Assembly (NCBI GenBank): GCA_028280955.1
Contig: JANQKU010000195.1
Location: 1 to 46,965 of the forward strand
Length of the DNA: 46,965 nt
Direction: 5' to 3'
Source of the DNA: Opitutaceae bacterium
GTDB lineage: Bacteria; Verrucomicrobiota; Verrucomicrobiia; Opitutales; Opitutaceae
A program made the position numbers and the translations under genes. The notes under the pieces were generated by a model. The model made no database searches. It saw only the letters and a program-made list of their open reading frames with translations, and had not been told where the DNA came from. Below are positions 37,794 to 46,748 of this stretch, in pieces (position 1 is the stretch's first letter; each line of letters begins with the position of its first letter).

Positions 37794-38345
37794 GTGAAAA
37801 ACCTCAACGTCATCATGGTAAAGGAGACAATGGATGACATTCCTGAGTATCCTTTTCCCAAAGGATATAATGTTCGAAAATATCGAAAAGGAGAGGATAC
37901 AATATGGACTCGCCTTCAAAAAGCAGCCGAACCTTTTGGCCAGATCGATAATGACCTCTTTCAAAGGGAATTCGGAAAAGACATTGAGTCTATGGAGGAA
38001 CGATCTTTCTTTCTAGTGACAAGTAACGGCCATGAAATCGGAACCATCACCGCCTGGTGGCAGCCAAACTGGAAAAACCGTGAATGGGGACAAATTCATT
38101 GGGTCGCGATTCATCCTGACTTTCAAGGTTTAGGCTTGGCCAAACCTATGTTAAGTGTCGCTATGAAACGACTCCAGCAATCGCATGTTCGAAGCTTTTT
38201 ACGTACCTCTACCGGACGCCTGGCGGCCATCAAAACGTACCTCGACTTCGGATTTATGCCAGATATTGAAGCAGATGAAGATCGAGAAAACTGGTGTAAA
38301 ATGACTCCTCATCTCAGTCATCCATCACTCATATCTTTCCGGTAA
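37794..38345 (+). CDS. GNAT family N-acetyltransferase
   Basis: This is a 183-residue protein with the GNAT core: WVAIHPDFQGLGLAKPMLSVAMKRL is the acetyl-CoA pyrophosphate loop (Q-x-x-G-x-G/A) with the helix after it, and RLAAIKTYLDFGFMP is the closing strand-helix. It starts at GTG 37794, 3 bases after the preceding stop, or at ATG 37815; the short spacer favours coupling. Acceptor unknown; free amino sugars, antibiotics or amino acids are all possible. The position in the catabolic cluster suggests acetylation of an amino sugar, but that is inference. Confidence 0.8.
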   Translation: MKNLNVIMVKETMDDIPEYPFPKGYNVRKYRKGEDTIWTRLQKAAEPFGQIDNDLFQREFGKDIESMEERSFFLVTSNGHEIGTITAWWQPNWKNREWGQIHWVAIHPDFQGLGLAKPMLSVAMKRLQQSHVRSFLRTSTGRLAAIKTYLDFGFMPDIEADEDRENWCKMTPHLSHPSLISFR

Positions 38346-38481
38346 ACCCCCTCCGCATACAAAAAATAAATTTTCCATCTACATAATATCCTAAAAAAAG
38401 TGCCACTTTCATCATTCTCTTCTCGACCATCTTCTCCAAAAAGCTTTTTGATGCCCCTTCTTCTTAAAACCTCAAATAATC

Positions 38482-40359
38482 ATGGTTTCAGCCCTTATTC
38501 CCCAACCCAAAAAACTCATCCTCAACAAGGGTAAATTTAGCATACCCAATGGAGCCAGTATCGCCATTAGCGATCAATCACTTTTCGCCTGCGCCAAACA
38601 GGTAAAAACCCTTTTAAGCGCTCGCCATATTCATATAGGCATCCCCAAGATAGCCGATACTGTTACCATCCGGGTGAATGAAAAATTGGATACCCAACGC
38701 TATCAACTACGCATCACCGATAAAGGCATCACCTTGGAGGTGGGTAGTCCCGTTGCAGCGGAATATGGGCTTCGCACCCTTGAACAAATCCAAAAGCAAT
38801 CCCCTCGAAAACAACTTCCCAATTTACAGATCGATGACTGGCCCGATTTCAAAGCAAGAGGGATCTATTACGATGTCTGTCGCGGGCGCATCCCAAAACT
38901 CGAAGAACTGCTCAAGCTGGTCGAGCAACTCGCCCAATATAAGATCAACCATTTCCAGCTCTACATCGAACATACCTTTGCCTATCGCGGTCACCCCAAC
39001 ATTGGTAAAGGCACTTCTCCCTTAACGGCCGAAGATATTCTGCAGCTCGACGAACACTGTGCCCAACATGGGATTGAACTCGTTCCCTCCCTCGCCACCT
39101 TCGGTCATCTCTCCTCTGTCATCCGCCCCAACAAAGAATACCATCACCTAGCCGAAGATTGGGGTATCGGGAAGTACATCGTCAAAGACGACAAATGGAA
39201 CGGCCGCGGATATGCACTTTCACCAGCCAATCCTGAAACCTATGTCTTTTTGGATAGTCTCTTCTCCGAATTCTTGCCTCTCTTTCGATCGACACGCTTC
39301 AACATCTGCTGTGATGAAACCTGGGATTTCGGCTGGGGGCAAAGCTACGAAATATGTCAGAAAATAGGCAAAGGCAGAGCCTATCTCAGACACATCATCA
39401 AGCTGAACGACCTCTGCAAAAAATACGGCAAAAACATCATGTTCTGGGGTGACATCATCCACCATTACCCAGAACTAATTGAAGAAATCCCTCAAGATGT
39501 TACCGTTTTGGATTGGGGCTATGACTACGACCACAACTACGCCGCCATTTCAAAGTTCAAAAAGGTTGGACTGCCCTTTTATGCCTGCCCCGGAACATCC
39601 AGTTGGGTCTCACTCTTTAGCCGTCTCCCTGAAGCCAACGCAAACATCCACTGCTTTGCCGCAGCTGGAAAACGAAACAAAGCAGAAGGCTTTCTCAATA
39701 CAGATTGGGGCGATGGTGGCCACTACAACTTCATGGAATATTCCTGGCATGGCTATCTCTTTGGGGCCGAACAAAGTTGGAATGTCAATGCCGACCGGCA
39801 GAGCTTCACTTCCCGTTTCGCCAAATTGTTTTTGGGTTGTGAAAAAGCTTCTCTCGCTAAAGCAATCGACCTGCTCGGAGATGTCTCTCTTTTGCGGATA
39901 CTACCACACTACCAAAGTATATGGCAGCATGTTTTCTTCGCTGAAGTCGATAGTCCCTTATTCCAACTAGAGGGAAAGCAAAATGCCATCGTCAGCAAAA
40001 ACAACGTGATATCGAGGACACAAATGGCATTCGATGCATCGGTTGGCAGAGATGCTCTTAAGAAAATGGAAAAAGTGCGGGCTGCTCTGATTGAAGCGAA
40101 AAAAACCAAAGGAAGTGATCCTCAAAACATCCTTTCTTATTGGATCTTTGCCGTTGATACAACGAGCCATGCCGCCCGCAAACTGGCCATCCTCGGACCC
40201 AAAGGAGACAACGCGCCAGCAAAACGTAAAGCATTAGCCAGAGAAATGACTGCCTTACAAAAACGATTTGAAAAACTTTGGATGGCCCGAAATCGTCGAT
40301 CCAATATCAACATTACCCTTAAACGCTACCGTGCTGCCATTAAGTCATTACAAAAGTAA
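38482..40359 (+). CDS. glycoside hydrolase family 20-like beta-N-acetylhexosaminidase (second)
   Basis: This 625-residue protein without signal peptide is only distantly related to the GH20 at 31268. Residues 1-115 are the GH20b domain, ending VAAEYGLRTLEQIQ. The barrel opens at DFKARGIYYDVCRGRIPK, and the catalytic pair is D278-E279 in FNICCDETWD; here H-x-G-G has become N-I-C-C. ELVPSLATFGHLSSV is strand 3. The C-terminal 150 residues are helical, as in the O-GlcNAcase-like and spore-type GH20 relatives. It probably removes terminal HexNAc from oligosaccharides in the cytoplasm. The stop codon TAA at 40357-40359 is followed, in the same frame and without a spacer, by the sulfatase coding sequence. 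Confidence 0.82.
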   Translation: MVSALIPQPKKLILNKGKFSIPNGASIAISDQSLFACAKQVKTLLSARHIHIGIPKIADTVTIRVNEKLDTQRYQLRITDKGITLEVGSPVAAEYGLRTLEQIQKQSPRKQLPNLQIDDWPDFKARGIYYDVCRGRIPKLEELLKLVEQLAQYKINHFQLYIEHTFAYRGHPNIGKGTSPLTAEDILQLDEHCAQHGIELVPSLATFGHLSSVIRPNKEYHHLAEDWGIGKYIVKDDKWNGRGYALSPANPETYVFLDSLFSEFLPLFRSTRFNICCDETWDFGWGQSYEICQKIGKGRAYLRHIIKLNDLCKKYGKNIMFWGDIIHHYPELIEEIPQDVTVLDWGYDYDHNYAAISKFKKVGLPFYACPGTSSWVSLFSRLPEANANIHCFAAAGKRNKAEGFLNTDWGDGGHYNFMEYSWHGYLFGAEQSWNVNADRQSFTSRFAKLFLGCEKASLAKAIDLLGDVSLLRILPHYQSIWQHVFFAEVDSPLFQLEGKQNAIVSKNNVISRTQMAFDASVGRDALKKMEKVRAALIEAKKTKGSDPQNILSYWIFAVDTTSHAARKLAILGPKGDNAPAKRKALAREMTALQKRFEKLWMARNRRSNINITLKRYRAAIKSLQK

Positions 40360-41820
40360 ATCATCATCAAAAAACAAAAGAACATCGTCTATATCCTGAC
40401 GGATCAACACCGTTGGGATATGTTGGGTTGCTCTGGACACCCAACCCTCAAAACACCCAATATTGATCGACTGGCAAAAGAAGGAATCTCCTTTACCAGC
40501 GCTTATACCCCTACTTCCATTTGTGGGCCAGCCCGAGCATCACTCTACATCGGTCTTATTCCCACAGAACATGGCGTGGTCGGCAATTCCGAAGGAAAAG
40601 AAAAAGTCGGAATAAGAGACGGAATCTCCGGTATCAACGAATACCTTACTGGATACCATTCTATTCTCACTGGGAAATGGCATGTCGATGACGATAAGCT
40701 CCCAACGAAAGTGGGGTTCACCGGTCATGATTTTGCCGGGTATGCTTTCCCTGGGTCTGGCGTTTATCAAAATTTTGCCTTCCCTCAATCACCACTCGAG
40801 GGCAATCCATACAGCGAATGGCTAAATCGAAAGGGCTTTGCTATCCCTACAGTCAGCGAAAGCGTTTTTGGCACCAAGAAGACTCAAGAGTTTTACGGAA
40901 AACTCAGTGGTCCAGCCGAAGCTTCTATCCCTCATTTCATTGTCGATGAATCGAAAGTCTTCGTCGATCAAGCAATGCAAAACGATGAACCTTTTTTCCT
41001 GTGGATGAACTTCTGGGGCCCACATACACCCTGTGTGTTGCCAGAACCCTACTTTTCCCTGTACAATCCGGAAGATATTCTGGAAGACCCTGGATTTGCC
41101 GAGACCTTTGAGAATAAACCTATTCACCAAAAGTTTATTTCACATTTTTGGGGAGTCGATGCTTACGATTGGTCGGACTGGCAAAAATTCATTGCCCGTT
41201 ACATGGGCTATATCACCCTGATCGACGATTGCATTGGCGAATTCTTCACCTACCTGGAAGAGAACGGACGCTACGACGATACCGTCATTGTCTTTACCTC
41301 AGATCATGGAGACGCAGTAGGCGCTCATCGTTTGATTGAAAAAGGAGAGTTTATGTACGAAGAAACCGCCCGCATTCCCTTCATTGTTCGCCATCCTGAT
41401 TGTCAAACTCCCGGAACTACTTCTGACGCCTTCATCTATCTACACGACCTCTGTCCCACTGCAGCCGAAATCGCAACGGGCAACTCACCCGACCTGGGAC
41501 AAGCAGAAAGCATTCTTCCTCTTATGCTGAACAATACAGCTGCAAATAATCGCGACTACGTCTATGCTCAATTCACTCGGCATTTTATGAATCTGGAGCA
41601 GCGTATGCTGCGAACTCGAACGCATAAGCTCGTCTTTAACGCCTCCACCTTCGGTGAACTCTATGATTTGGAAAGAGACCCACATGAACTCGAAAACCAA
41701 ATCGATAATCCCGATTACGCAGGGATTAAGAAGGATCTCTTTGATAAGCTTTGTCACGAAATGGAACAGCTTAACGATCCTTTACTCTCCTGGGTTAACA
41801 GTGTTCGAAATATCTATTGA
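40360..41820 (+). CDS. type I sulfatase without a normal start codon
   Basis: This is a cytoplasmic sulfatase of about 486 residues that needs conversion of a cysteine to formylglycine. The modification motif CGPAR (Cys codon 40522-40524) fits C-x-P-x-R, with Ala in place of Ser. Metal-binding ILTDQHRWDMLGC is encoded at 40393-40431 and TSDHGDAVGAH nearer the C-terminus. The first ATG (40420) lies after the essential DQ motif and would give a protein without its metal site. Upstream the frame reads ATC ATC ATC AAA AAA CAA AAG AAC directly after the GH20 stop; no ATG, GTG or TTG is present. I list the frame from 40360. It may start at ATC, be made by stop-codon read-through from GH20, or carry a mutated start. 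Confidence 0.85.
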   Translation: MIIKKQKNIVYILTDQHRWDMLGCSGHPTLKTPNIDRLAKEGISFTSAYTPTSICGPARASLYIGLIPTEHGVVGNSEGKEKVGIRDGISGINEYLTGYHSILTGKWHVDDDKLPTKVGFTGHDFAGYAFPGSGVYQNFAFPQSPLEGNPYSEWLNRKGFAIPTVSESVFGTKKTQEFYGKLSGPAEASIPHFIVDESKVFVDQAMQNDEPFFLWMNFWGPHTPCVLPEPYFSLYNPEDILEDPGFAETFENKPIHQKFISHFWGVDAYDWSDWQKFIARYMGYITLIDDCIGEFFTYLEENGRYDDTVIVFTSDHGDAVGAHRLIEKGEFMYEETARIPFIVRHPDCQTPGTTSDAFIYLHDLCPTAAEIATGNSPDLGQAESILPLMLNNTAANNRDYVYAQFTRHFMNLEQRMLRTRTHKLVFNASTFGELYDLERDPHELENQIDNPDYAGIKKDLFDKLCHEMEQLNDPLLSWVNSVRNIY

Positions 41821-41876
41821 ACATGTTAGTTTTCAGAAACTTTTTCAAAAAAACAATATGAAGATTGACCGGTTCT

Positions 41877-41889
41877 AAGGAGTCTCCTT
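41877..41889 (+). promoter_or_regulatory. Shine-Dalgarno within an inverted repeat before the propeller gene
   Basis: AAGGAG (41877-41882) is a strong ribosome-binding sequence but is 17 bases before the ATG at 41900, too far for normal use. It is mirrored by CTCCTT (41884-41889). Pairing AAGGA with TCCTT would hide it, although the loop would be only three bases. Confidence 0.25.
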
Positions 41890-41899
41890 TATATCCGAG

Positions 41900-43390
41900 A
41901 TGGCCCCAAATGGATCTTCGGATCACACCATTTTACTCGCCGACGATACCCCGATTCTTTACCGCTCCGGCACGGAACGTATCGTCACTCCTTTTAAACG
42001 CTGTGCCAATAACCCCGTTATCGCACAAGATTATCCCTGGGAAGTTGCCATCGCATGGTCGAGTATCTACCGCAATCCAGAGACAGGAAAATATCAACTC
42101 TGGTATCAAGGCTATGCCGAAAATCAAGTAGCCAAGCGGACTTTAGATCACCCCGTCTGTTATGCTGAATCAGACGATGGGATTCACTTCAAAAAACCGA
42201 TGTTCGACTTCTTCTCGATAGAAAGAAGCCCAAAAAACAACATCGTTATGCTGGGAAACGGAGGCTACTCCTACCGCTATGGCGCTTGGGTTATCGTGGA
42301 TCCTAATCCTTCAGAAGAGTCCCAACGTTACAAAATGAGCTACTTCGATTTCTCCGGTGAAGGTGATGAAGAAAACCCCGGACTTCACGTTGCCTTTTCA
42401 CCAGATGGTATTCACTGGAGCAAACATCCCCAAGCTCCCCTTTCGCTCATGGCTTATGGAGCTAAAGAACTGCCCTTTTCAGATGACACTAGTCATCCAT
42501 GGCATCGAGCTCTGACGATGTCAGACGCAGTTGATTCCATCTATGATCCTATCCGAAAAATCTATGCCATTTATGGGAAAATGTGGATTGATGGACCCGA
42601 TGGAAGCATGTCTTGGAAGCACGCCATGGGCCGGATTGAAAGCGATGATTTTATTCATTGGTCCCAACCCGAACTGCTTCTCACCCCCGATGATAACGAT
42701 CCATCATCAGTCGAATTCCACTCCTCTCCCGTTTTCTACTATCAGGGCTATTATTTTTCACTCCTTCAGATCCTCAATCGTGCTATCGGTGGTGGTGTCA
42801 TTGATATCGAACTGGCCATCAGCAAAGATGGGAAAGCCTGGCAACGACCCTTTCAAAATCAATTCGTGCTAAATCGAGGTTCAGCCGAAGCCTTCGATAG
42901 TGGGTCCATTTTTACCAATGCCACTCCAGTTGTCCTAGATGATGAAATCCGCTTTTATTATGGAGGGTATTCCGGAGGCGCTACCAGTGTTGCCGGCCGC
43001 GGAAAACTGACAGGTATCGGCATGGCCTCTATTCCCAAAGATCGATTTATCGGCATTCGACCCGTCCCTCTAAGCGATCAACCCACTTTACGACAACCTC
43101 TTGAACATAGAGGACAGATTACGCTCAAACCACTTGACCTGTCAAAGATTCATACCATTACGCTCAATGCAGATGCCTCCCAAGGCAGTATTCAAGTTGA
43201 ACTCTTAACTGAATCCGGTTATCGGGTACGAGGCTATTCCCAGGAAGAAGCTATCTCTCTTTCTGGAGATAGTTTTCATCATTCCGTCAGCTGGAAAAAC
43301 TACAGCTTAAACGACCTGCCTGATGGATCTTACATGCTCCGTATTCACCTCGATCGCGCCACAGTTTACGCTCTTACTCTTAAATCCTAA
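41900..43390 (+). CDS. five-bladed beta-propeller glycosidase-like protein (GH32/43/68-like) with beta-sandwich
   Basis: This is a 496-residue protein without signal peptide. Its propeller blades show the repeated text of the GH43/GH32/GH130-type fold: ITYRNPETGKYQLWYQGY-like at blade 1, YAESDDGIHFKKP at blade 2, VAFSPDGIHWSKHP, GRIESDDFIHWSQPE and IAISKDGKAWQRP-like strands later. About 110 C-terminal residues form a separate beta-rich module ending in LRIHLDRATVYALTLKS. I do not recognise a named subfamily; similar proteins are common as hypothetical proteins in Planctomycetes and Verrucomicrobia. It probably binds or cleaves a glycan. The next gene begins 9 bases later and has the same general architecture. 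Confidence 0.65.
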   Translation: MAPNGSSDHTILLADDTPILYRSGTERIVTPFKRCANNPVIAQDYPWEVAIAWSSIYRNPETGKYQLWYQGYAENQVAKRTLDHPVCYAESDDGIHFKKPMFDFFSIERSPKNNIVMLGNGGYSYRYGAWVIVDPNPSEESQRYKMSYFDFSGEGDEENPGLHVAFSPDGIHWSKHPQAPLSLMAYGAKELPFSDDTSHPWHRALTMSDAVDSIYDPIRKIYAIYGKMWIDGPDGSMSWKHAMGRIESDDFIHWSQPELLLTPDDNDPSSVEFHSSPVFYYQGYYFSLLQILNRAIGGGVIDIELAISKDGKAWQRPFQNQFVLNRGSAEAFDSGSIFTNATPVVLDDEIRFYYGGYSGGATSVAGRGKLTGIGMASIPKDRFIGIRPVPLSDQPTLRQPLEHRGQITLKPLDLSKIHTITLNADASQGSIQVELLTESGYRVRGYSQEEAISLSGDSFHHSVSWKNYSLNDLPDGSYMLRIHLDRATVYALTLKS

Positions 43391-43398
43391 TTTATATA

Positions 43399-44877
43399 AT
43401 GAGCAACCCCAGCATACATTCCATTGATAGCCGACTGGAGCTGTTTTTAGATAACCATCTTCTTGAGTCTTTTGATGAAGGCGCAACTCTTCGACTTCAC
43501 CAACCAACTCCACGTGACGATGTTTTTGTCACCGATCAACCCTGGGAAGGAAACATGTGCGGTTACGTCACTATCATTCAAGATAGTGATCGCTACATGA
43601 TGTATTACCGGACCGGTCACTGTATCTTAGAGAATACGGAAAACCAACCTGATCACTTCGTCATAACGGTTGCTCTCGCTCTTAGTGACGATGGCATTCA
43701 TTGGGAGAGACCCAATCTCGGACTCTTCGAACACAACGGCTCTAAACAGAACAATATTGTCTGGACCGGAGCCGGAGAAAAACTCAAAGGTGTTCATGGA
43801 TTTGCTCCCTTTATCGATCTAACTGAACCAAAAGGATCCCCCACCCGGTTTAAAGCATTAGGGGCGGCTCGGGCTGCCTTCGGAAATGGTCTTTTCGCGA
43901 TGGGTTCATCCGATGGAATTCACTGGTCACTCCTGCAGGAAGATCCCGTTCTTGATGGTTCGGTCGCACATTTTGATTCTCAAAACCTCGCCTTCTGGGA
44001 TAAAGAAAATGAAGTCTATCGCATATACTTCCGAAACTATACCGGAGGAACCTCTTTTGCAGGAGGGCAACGGGGAATCGACACGGCTACCTCCAAAGAT
44101 TTTATCCATTGGTCCGACAACAAACCATTGAACTGGACCAACTCACCCGATGAGCAACTCTACACCAACCAAGTCATCCCCTATTATCGGGCCCCTCATA
44201 TCTTTCTTGGTTTTCCCTCTCGTTATATCGAACGTTCCTGGTCCCCATCCATCGAAGCTTTACCTGAACTCAAACACCGCAAAATTCGGGCAGCCGTAAA
44301 CCCTCGCTATGGCAGCGCTATAACAGACGGCTTGTTTATGAGTAGTCGAAATGGCACTACATTTAACCGATGGGCCGAAGCCTTTATTCGACCGGGGCCA
44401 CAGATGAAAGGAAACTGGACTTATGGAGATAACTACCAATGCTGGGGCATGTTTGAGACACCATCTTCCATCCCAGGCGCACCTCCTGAAATTTCGTTTT
44501 ACGCCAGTGAAAATTACTGGCGAGGTGAGGCCACACTCTTTCGACGTTATACCATTCGCCAAGATGGATTTGTCTCCATTCATGCGCCTCTCAGTGGAGG
44601 TGAAGCCATCACAAATCCCATCACTTTCACAGGAGAAAAACTCCAGCTCAATTTTTCTACTTCAGCTGCCGGTAGTCTAAAGGTAGAAATTCAAGACATT
44701 AGCGGGAAAGCCCTAGACGGCTATAAACTCGAACAATGCCACGATATCATAGGCGATGAGATCGAACGAACGGTTACCTGGGAAAAAGGTTCCCATGTTG
44801 CTTCTTTAGCCGATACGCCTATCCGTTTGCGCTTTATCCTCAAAGATGCCGATCTCTACGCTATGCGTTTTTCCTGA
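43399..44877 (+). CDS. second five-bladed beta-propeller glycosidase-like protein with beta-sandwich
   Basis: This 492-residue protein, 9 bases after the previous gene, has the same layout but clearly different sequence. Blade strands include YMMYYRTGHC, LALSDDGIHWERPNLGLF, GSSDGIHWSLLQEDP, TATSKDFIHWSDN and FMSSRNGTTFNRWAEAF, the S-x-D-G-x-x-W pattern of such propellers. The last 100 residues (from about GGEAITNPITFTGEKLQL) form a beta-sandwich ending in LRFILKDADLYAMRFS, which mirrors the end of its neighbour. No signal peptide. Function unknown; a role with the sulfatases in removing one sugar type is plausible by context only. Confidence 0.62.
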   Translation: MSNPSIHSIDSRLELFLDNHLLESFDEGATLRLHQPTPRDDVFVTDQPWEGNMCGYVTIIQDSDRYMMYYRTGHCILENTENQPDHFVITVALALSDDGIHWERPNLGLFEHNGSKQNNIVWTGAGEKLKGVHGFAPFIDLTEPKGSPTRFKALGAARAAFGNGLFAMGSSDGIHWSLLQEDPVLDGSVAHFDSQNLAFWDKENEVYRIYFRNYTGGTSFAGGQRGIDTATSKDFIHWSDNKPLNWTNSPDEQLYTNQVIPYYRAPHIFLGFPSRYIERSWSPSIEALPELKHRKIRAAVNPRYGSAITDGLFMSSRNGTTFNRWAEAFIRPGPQMKGNWTYGDNYQCWGMFETPSSIPGAPPEISFYASENYWRGEATLFRRYTIRQDGFVSIHAPLSGGEAITNPITFTGEKLQLNFSTSAAGSLKVEIQDISGKALDGYKLEQCHDIIGDEIERTVTWEKGSHVASLADTPIRLRFILKDADLYAMRFS

Positions 44878-44937
44878 TTCATTTCTCCTTACACTTTCTT
44901 CTGGAATAGCACCCAATCAGTTATAACATCCCATCAT

Positions 44938-45918
44938 ATGAACTATCGGAAGCTGGGAAACAGCGATGTTGAAGTCTCTGAAATCAGTCTGGGGTGCTGG
45001 ACTATGGGAGGTATTAACTGGGTGGATGGCGTCGCCAACGGCTGGGCCAATGTCCATGAAGATGAAATCGTCCTGGCTATCAAAACAGCGATTGATGCCG
45101 GCGTAAACCATTTCGATAATGCGGATGTCTACGGGAATGGTCGGGCCGAACGCATGCTCGCAAGAGCTTTTCAGAAGCTTGGTCTCAAATCCGAAGAGTT
45201 TATTATTGCCACAAAAGTCGGGCATTTTCCCGGCACGGCTCCACACGCCTACGACCCTGCCCATATCCGGCACCAATGCGAACAATCTCTCCTCAACCTG
45301 AAAAGAGACTATATCGATCTCTATTATCTCCATCATGGGAATTTTGGAGAAGATGATCAATATCTTCTCCCTGCTGCTGATACATTGGACGATCTCGTTG
45401 CTGAAGGAAAAATCAGACTGAAAGGACAATCTGCCTACAGTGAAGATGACTTTGAAAAAGCAGTACCTGTCGTAGGGCCCAGCGTCTTACAAAGTTGGGC
45501 ACATGCTATGGATAATCATTTCATTAAACCTGGCAGCCGGGTAGCACAGTTAATGGCCAATAACGAACTCTCCTTCGTAGCCTTCAGCCCCTTAAACCAG
45601 GGTCTCCTCTTAGACAAATTCAGCCCTGATAATCTACCAACCTTCGAACCGGGCGATCATCGAAAAACAAATCCTAAATTCACCAAAGATTCCCTCCAGA
45701 AGCTAAAGCCCAAAATGGCTCAGATGAAAGAACGTTTCGGTTCCGAAACAGTCGATCTCTCATCGGTTGCTCTACGTTTTGTTTTAGAGCACGCAAACGT
45801 TGCCTGCGTTATCCCTGGATTTCGCAATGAAAAACAAATCCATTGCAATCTCGCCGCTGCCAATAAAACCCTCAGTGAGGCAGATATCGATTTTATTTCT
45901 TCTCTTTTTGAACTCTAA
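44938..45918 (+). CDS. aldo/keto reductase
   Basis: This is a 326-residue NAD(P)H-dependent reductase. The catalytic tetrad is D60, Y65, K93 and H132: FDNADVYGNGRAE, ATKVGH and YYLHHG. The C-terminal cofactor loop reads VIPGFRNEKQIHCNL. It is of the AKR11/YghZ-like group that reduces sugar aldehydes or other carbonyls. It starts at ATG 44938, 60 bases after the propeller gene. In this context it could reduce a sugar aldehyde released from the imported glycan; the true substrate is unknown. Confidence 0.85.
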   Translation: MNYRKLGNSDVEVSEISLGCWTMGGINWVDGVANGWANVHEDEIVLAIKTAIDAGVNHFDNADVYGNGRAERMLARAFQKLGLKSEEFIIATKVGHFPGTAPHAYDPAHIRHQCEQSLLNLKRDYIDLYYLHHGNFGEDDQYLLPAADTLDDLVAEGKIRLKGQSAYSEDDFEKAVPVVGPSVLQSWAHAMDNHFIKPGSRVAQLMANNELSFVAFSPLNQGLLLDKFSPDNLPTFEPGDHRKTNPKFTKDSLQKLKPKMAQMKERFGSETVDLSSVALRFVLEHANVACVIPGFRNEKQIHCNLAAANKTLSEADIDFISSLFEL

Positions 45919-45958
45919 AAATTCCATTGGAAAGACACTCTAGCATTCTATTTTTCAT

Positions 45959-46522
45959 ATGAATGTTTCATCTCCGTTTGAAAAACCTTTTCTCATATTC
46001 CCAGAAATTGAAACCAAACGATTGGTTCTGCGAGAGATCACATCGGATGATGCGTATTCATACCATAAACACCATTCTACCATTTACCATTCTCCATTCT
46101 GGGAAGAAGCACCCAGAACGCTCTCTGAAACAAAAAAACTGATTCAGGAAATAAAACTGCGCTATCTTAATCGGGAAAGTCTTTATTGGGGAATCACTTT
46201 GAAAAAAGAGAATCAAATCATCGGATCCTGTTTCTTTCCTGAATTTGAGAAAAAGACACAATCGACCTTAGGATTCTGGCTTTCAGAAAATCATCAACGA
46301 AAAGGATTCATGACAGAGACCCTTCTTTATCTTCTTGATTACGCATTCAGCCAGATGGATTTAAAAACGATCATTGCCGGTTGTCATTCTGAAAATTTCG
46401 CCTCTCGAAAAATCCTAGTGAATTGCGGTTTCACAAGCGCCTCTGAAATAGAAAGTAAATATTACAGAGAAACATACAAATGGGGTCTCGGTGTTATTGT
46501 TTGTATTTTGAGACAAGAATAA
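45959..46522 (+). CDS. GNAT family N-acetyltransferase, RimJ/RimL-like
   Basis: This is a 187-residue protein with the RimJ/RimL start ETKRLVLREITSDDAYSYH (14-32), the core LGFWLSENHQRKGFMTETLLY (pyrophosphate loop Q-R-K-G-F/x-M) and the C-terminal ASRKILVNCGFTSASE strand. Relatives acetylate ribosomal protein N-termini, amino acids or small amines. It lies 40 bases after the aldo/keto reductase. Part of its 3' end appears again, diverged, at about 46695-46714, after the decayed sulfatase fragment, which suggests a past tandem duplication here. Confidence 0.8.
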   Translation: MNVSSPFEKPFLIFPEIETKRLVLREITSDDAYSYHKHHSTIYHSPFWEEAPRTLSETKKLIQEIKLRYLNRESLYWGITLKKENQIIGSCFFPEFEKKTQSTLGFWLSENHQRKGFMTETLLYLLDYAFSQMDLKTIIAGCHSENFASRKILVNCGFTSASEIESKYYRETYKWGLGVIVCILRQE

Positions 46523-46576
46523 TTTTTCTAGAATGTCTCCAAATTCAATTTTATCAGTAGCTCATACCATCGCTCT

Positions 46577-46695
46577 AACATCCCCATTCTTCTTTCTGAT
46601 CAACATAGTAAACTGCATTTAGGATGCTCCAGATGTAGCCCGAGTATAATCAGAAGTACATCCAAGAAGATGAAAGCGGAACTCCGATTTTATAG
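46577..46695 (+). pseudogene. remnant of a sulfatase gene (N-terminal fragment and possible C-terminal tail)
   Basis: Bases 46577-46630 read N-I-P-I-L-L-S-D-Q-H-S-K-L-H-L-G-C in frame, about 85% identical in DNA to the start of the intact sulfatase at 46779-46832. The match then stops abruptly. In another frame, 46639-46695 encodes PEYNQKYIQEDESGTPIL and a stop, which could be the tail of the same lost gene. The body of the sulfatase is gone. No start codon or ribosome site precedes the fragment in frame. Confidence 0.6.
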
Positions 46696-46748
46696 TTTGT
46701 ATTCTGAAACAAAAACGATTTTCTTAAAATATCCGTAAAACCGATTCA

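Noticed and set aside
38438-38449. AAAAAGCTTTTT palindrome before the second GH20 gene
   Set aside because: An A-run/T-run palindrome is common by chance in AT-rich spacers and has no partner elsewhere in the window.
41865-42131. 88-codon frame overlapping the start of the propeller gene
   Set aside because: It is out of frame with the long conserved gene and has no domain likeness.
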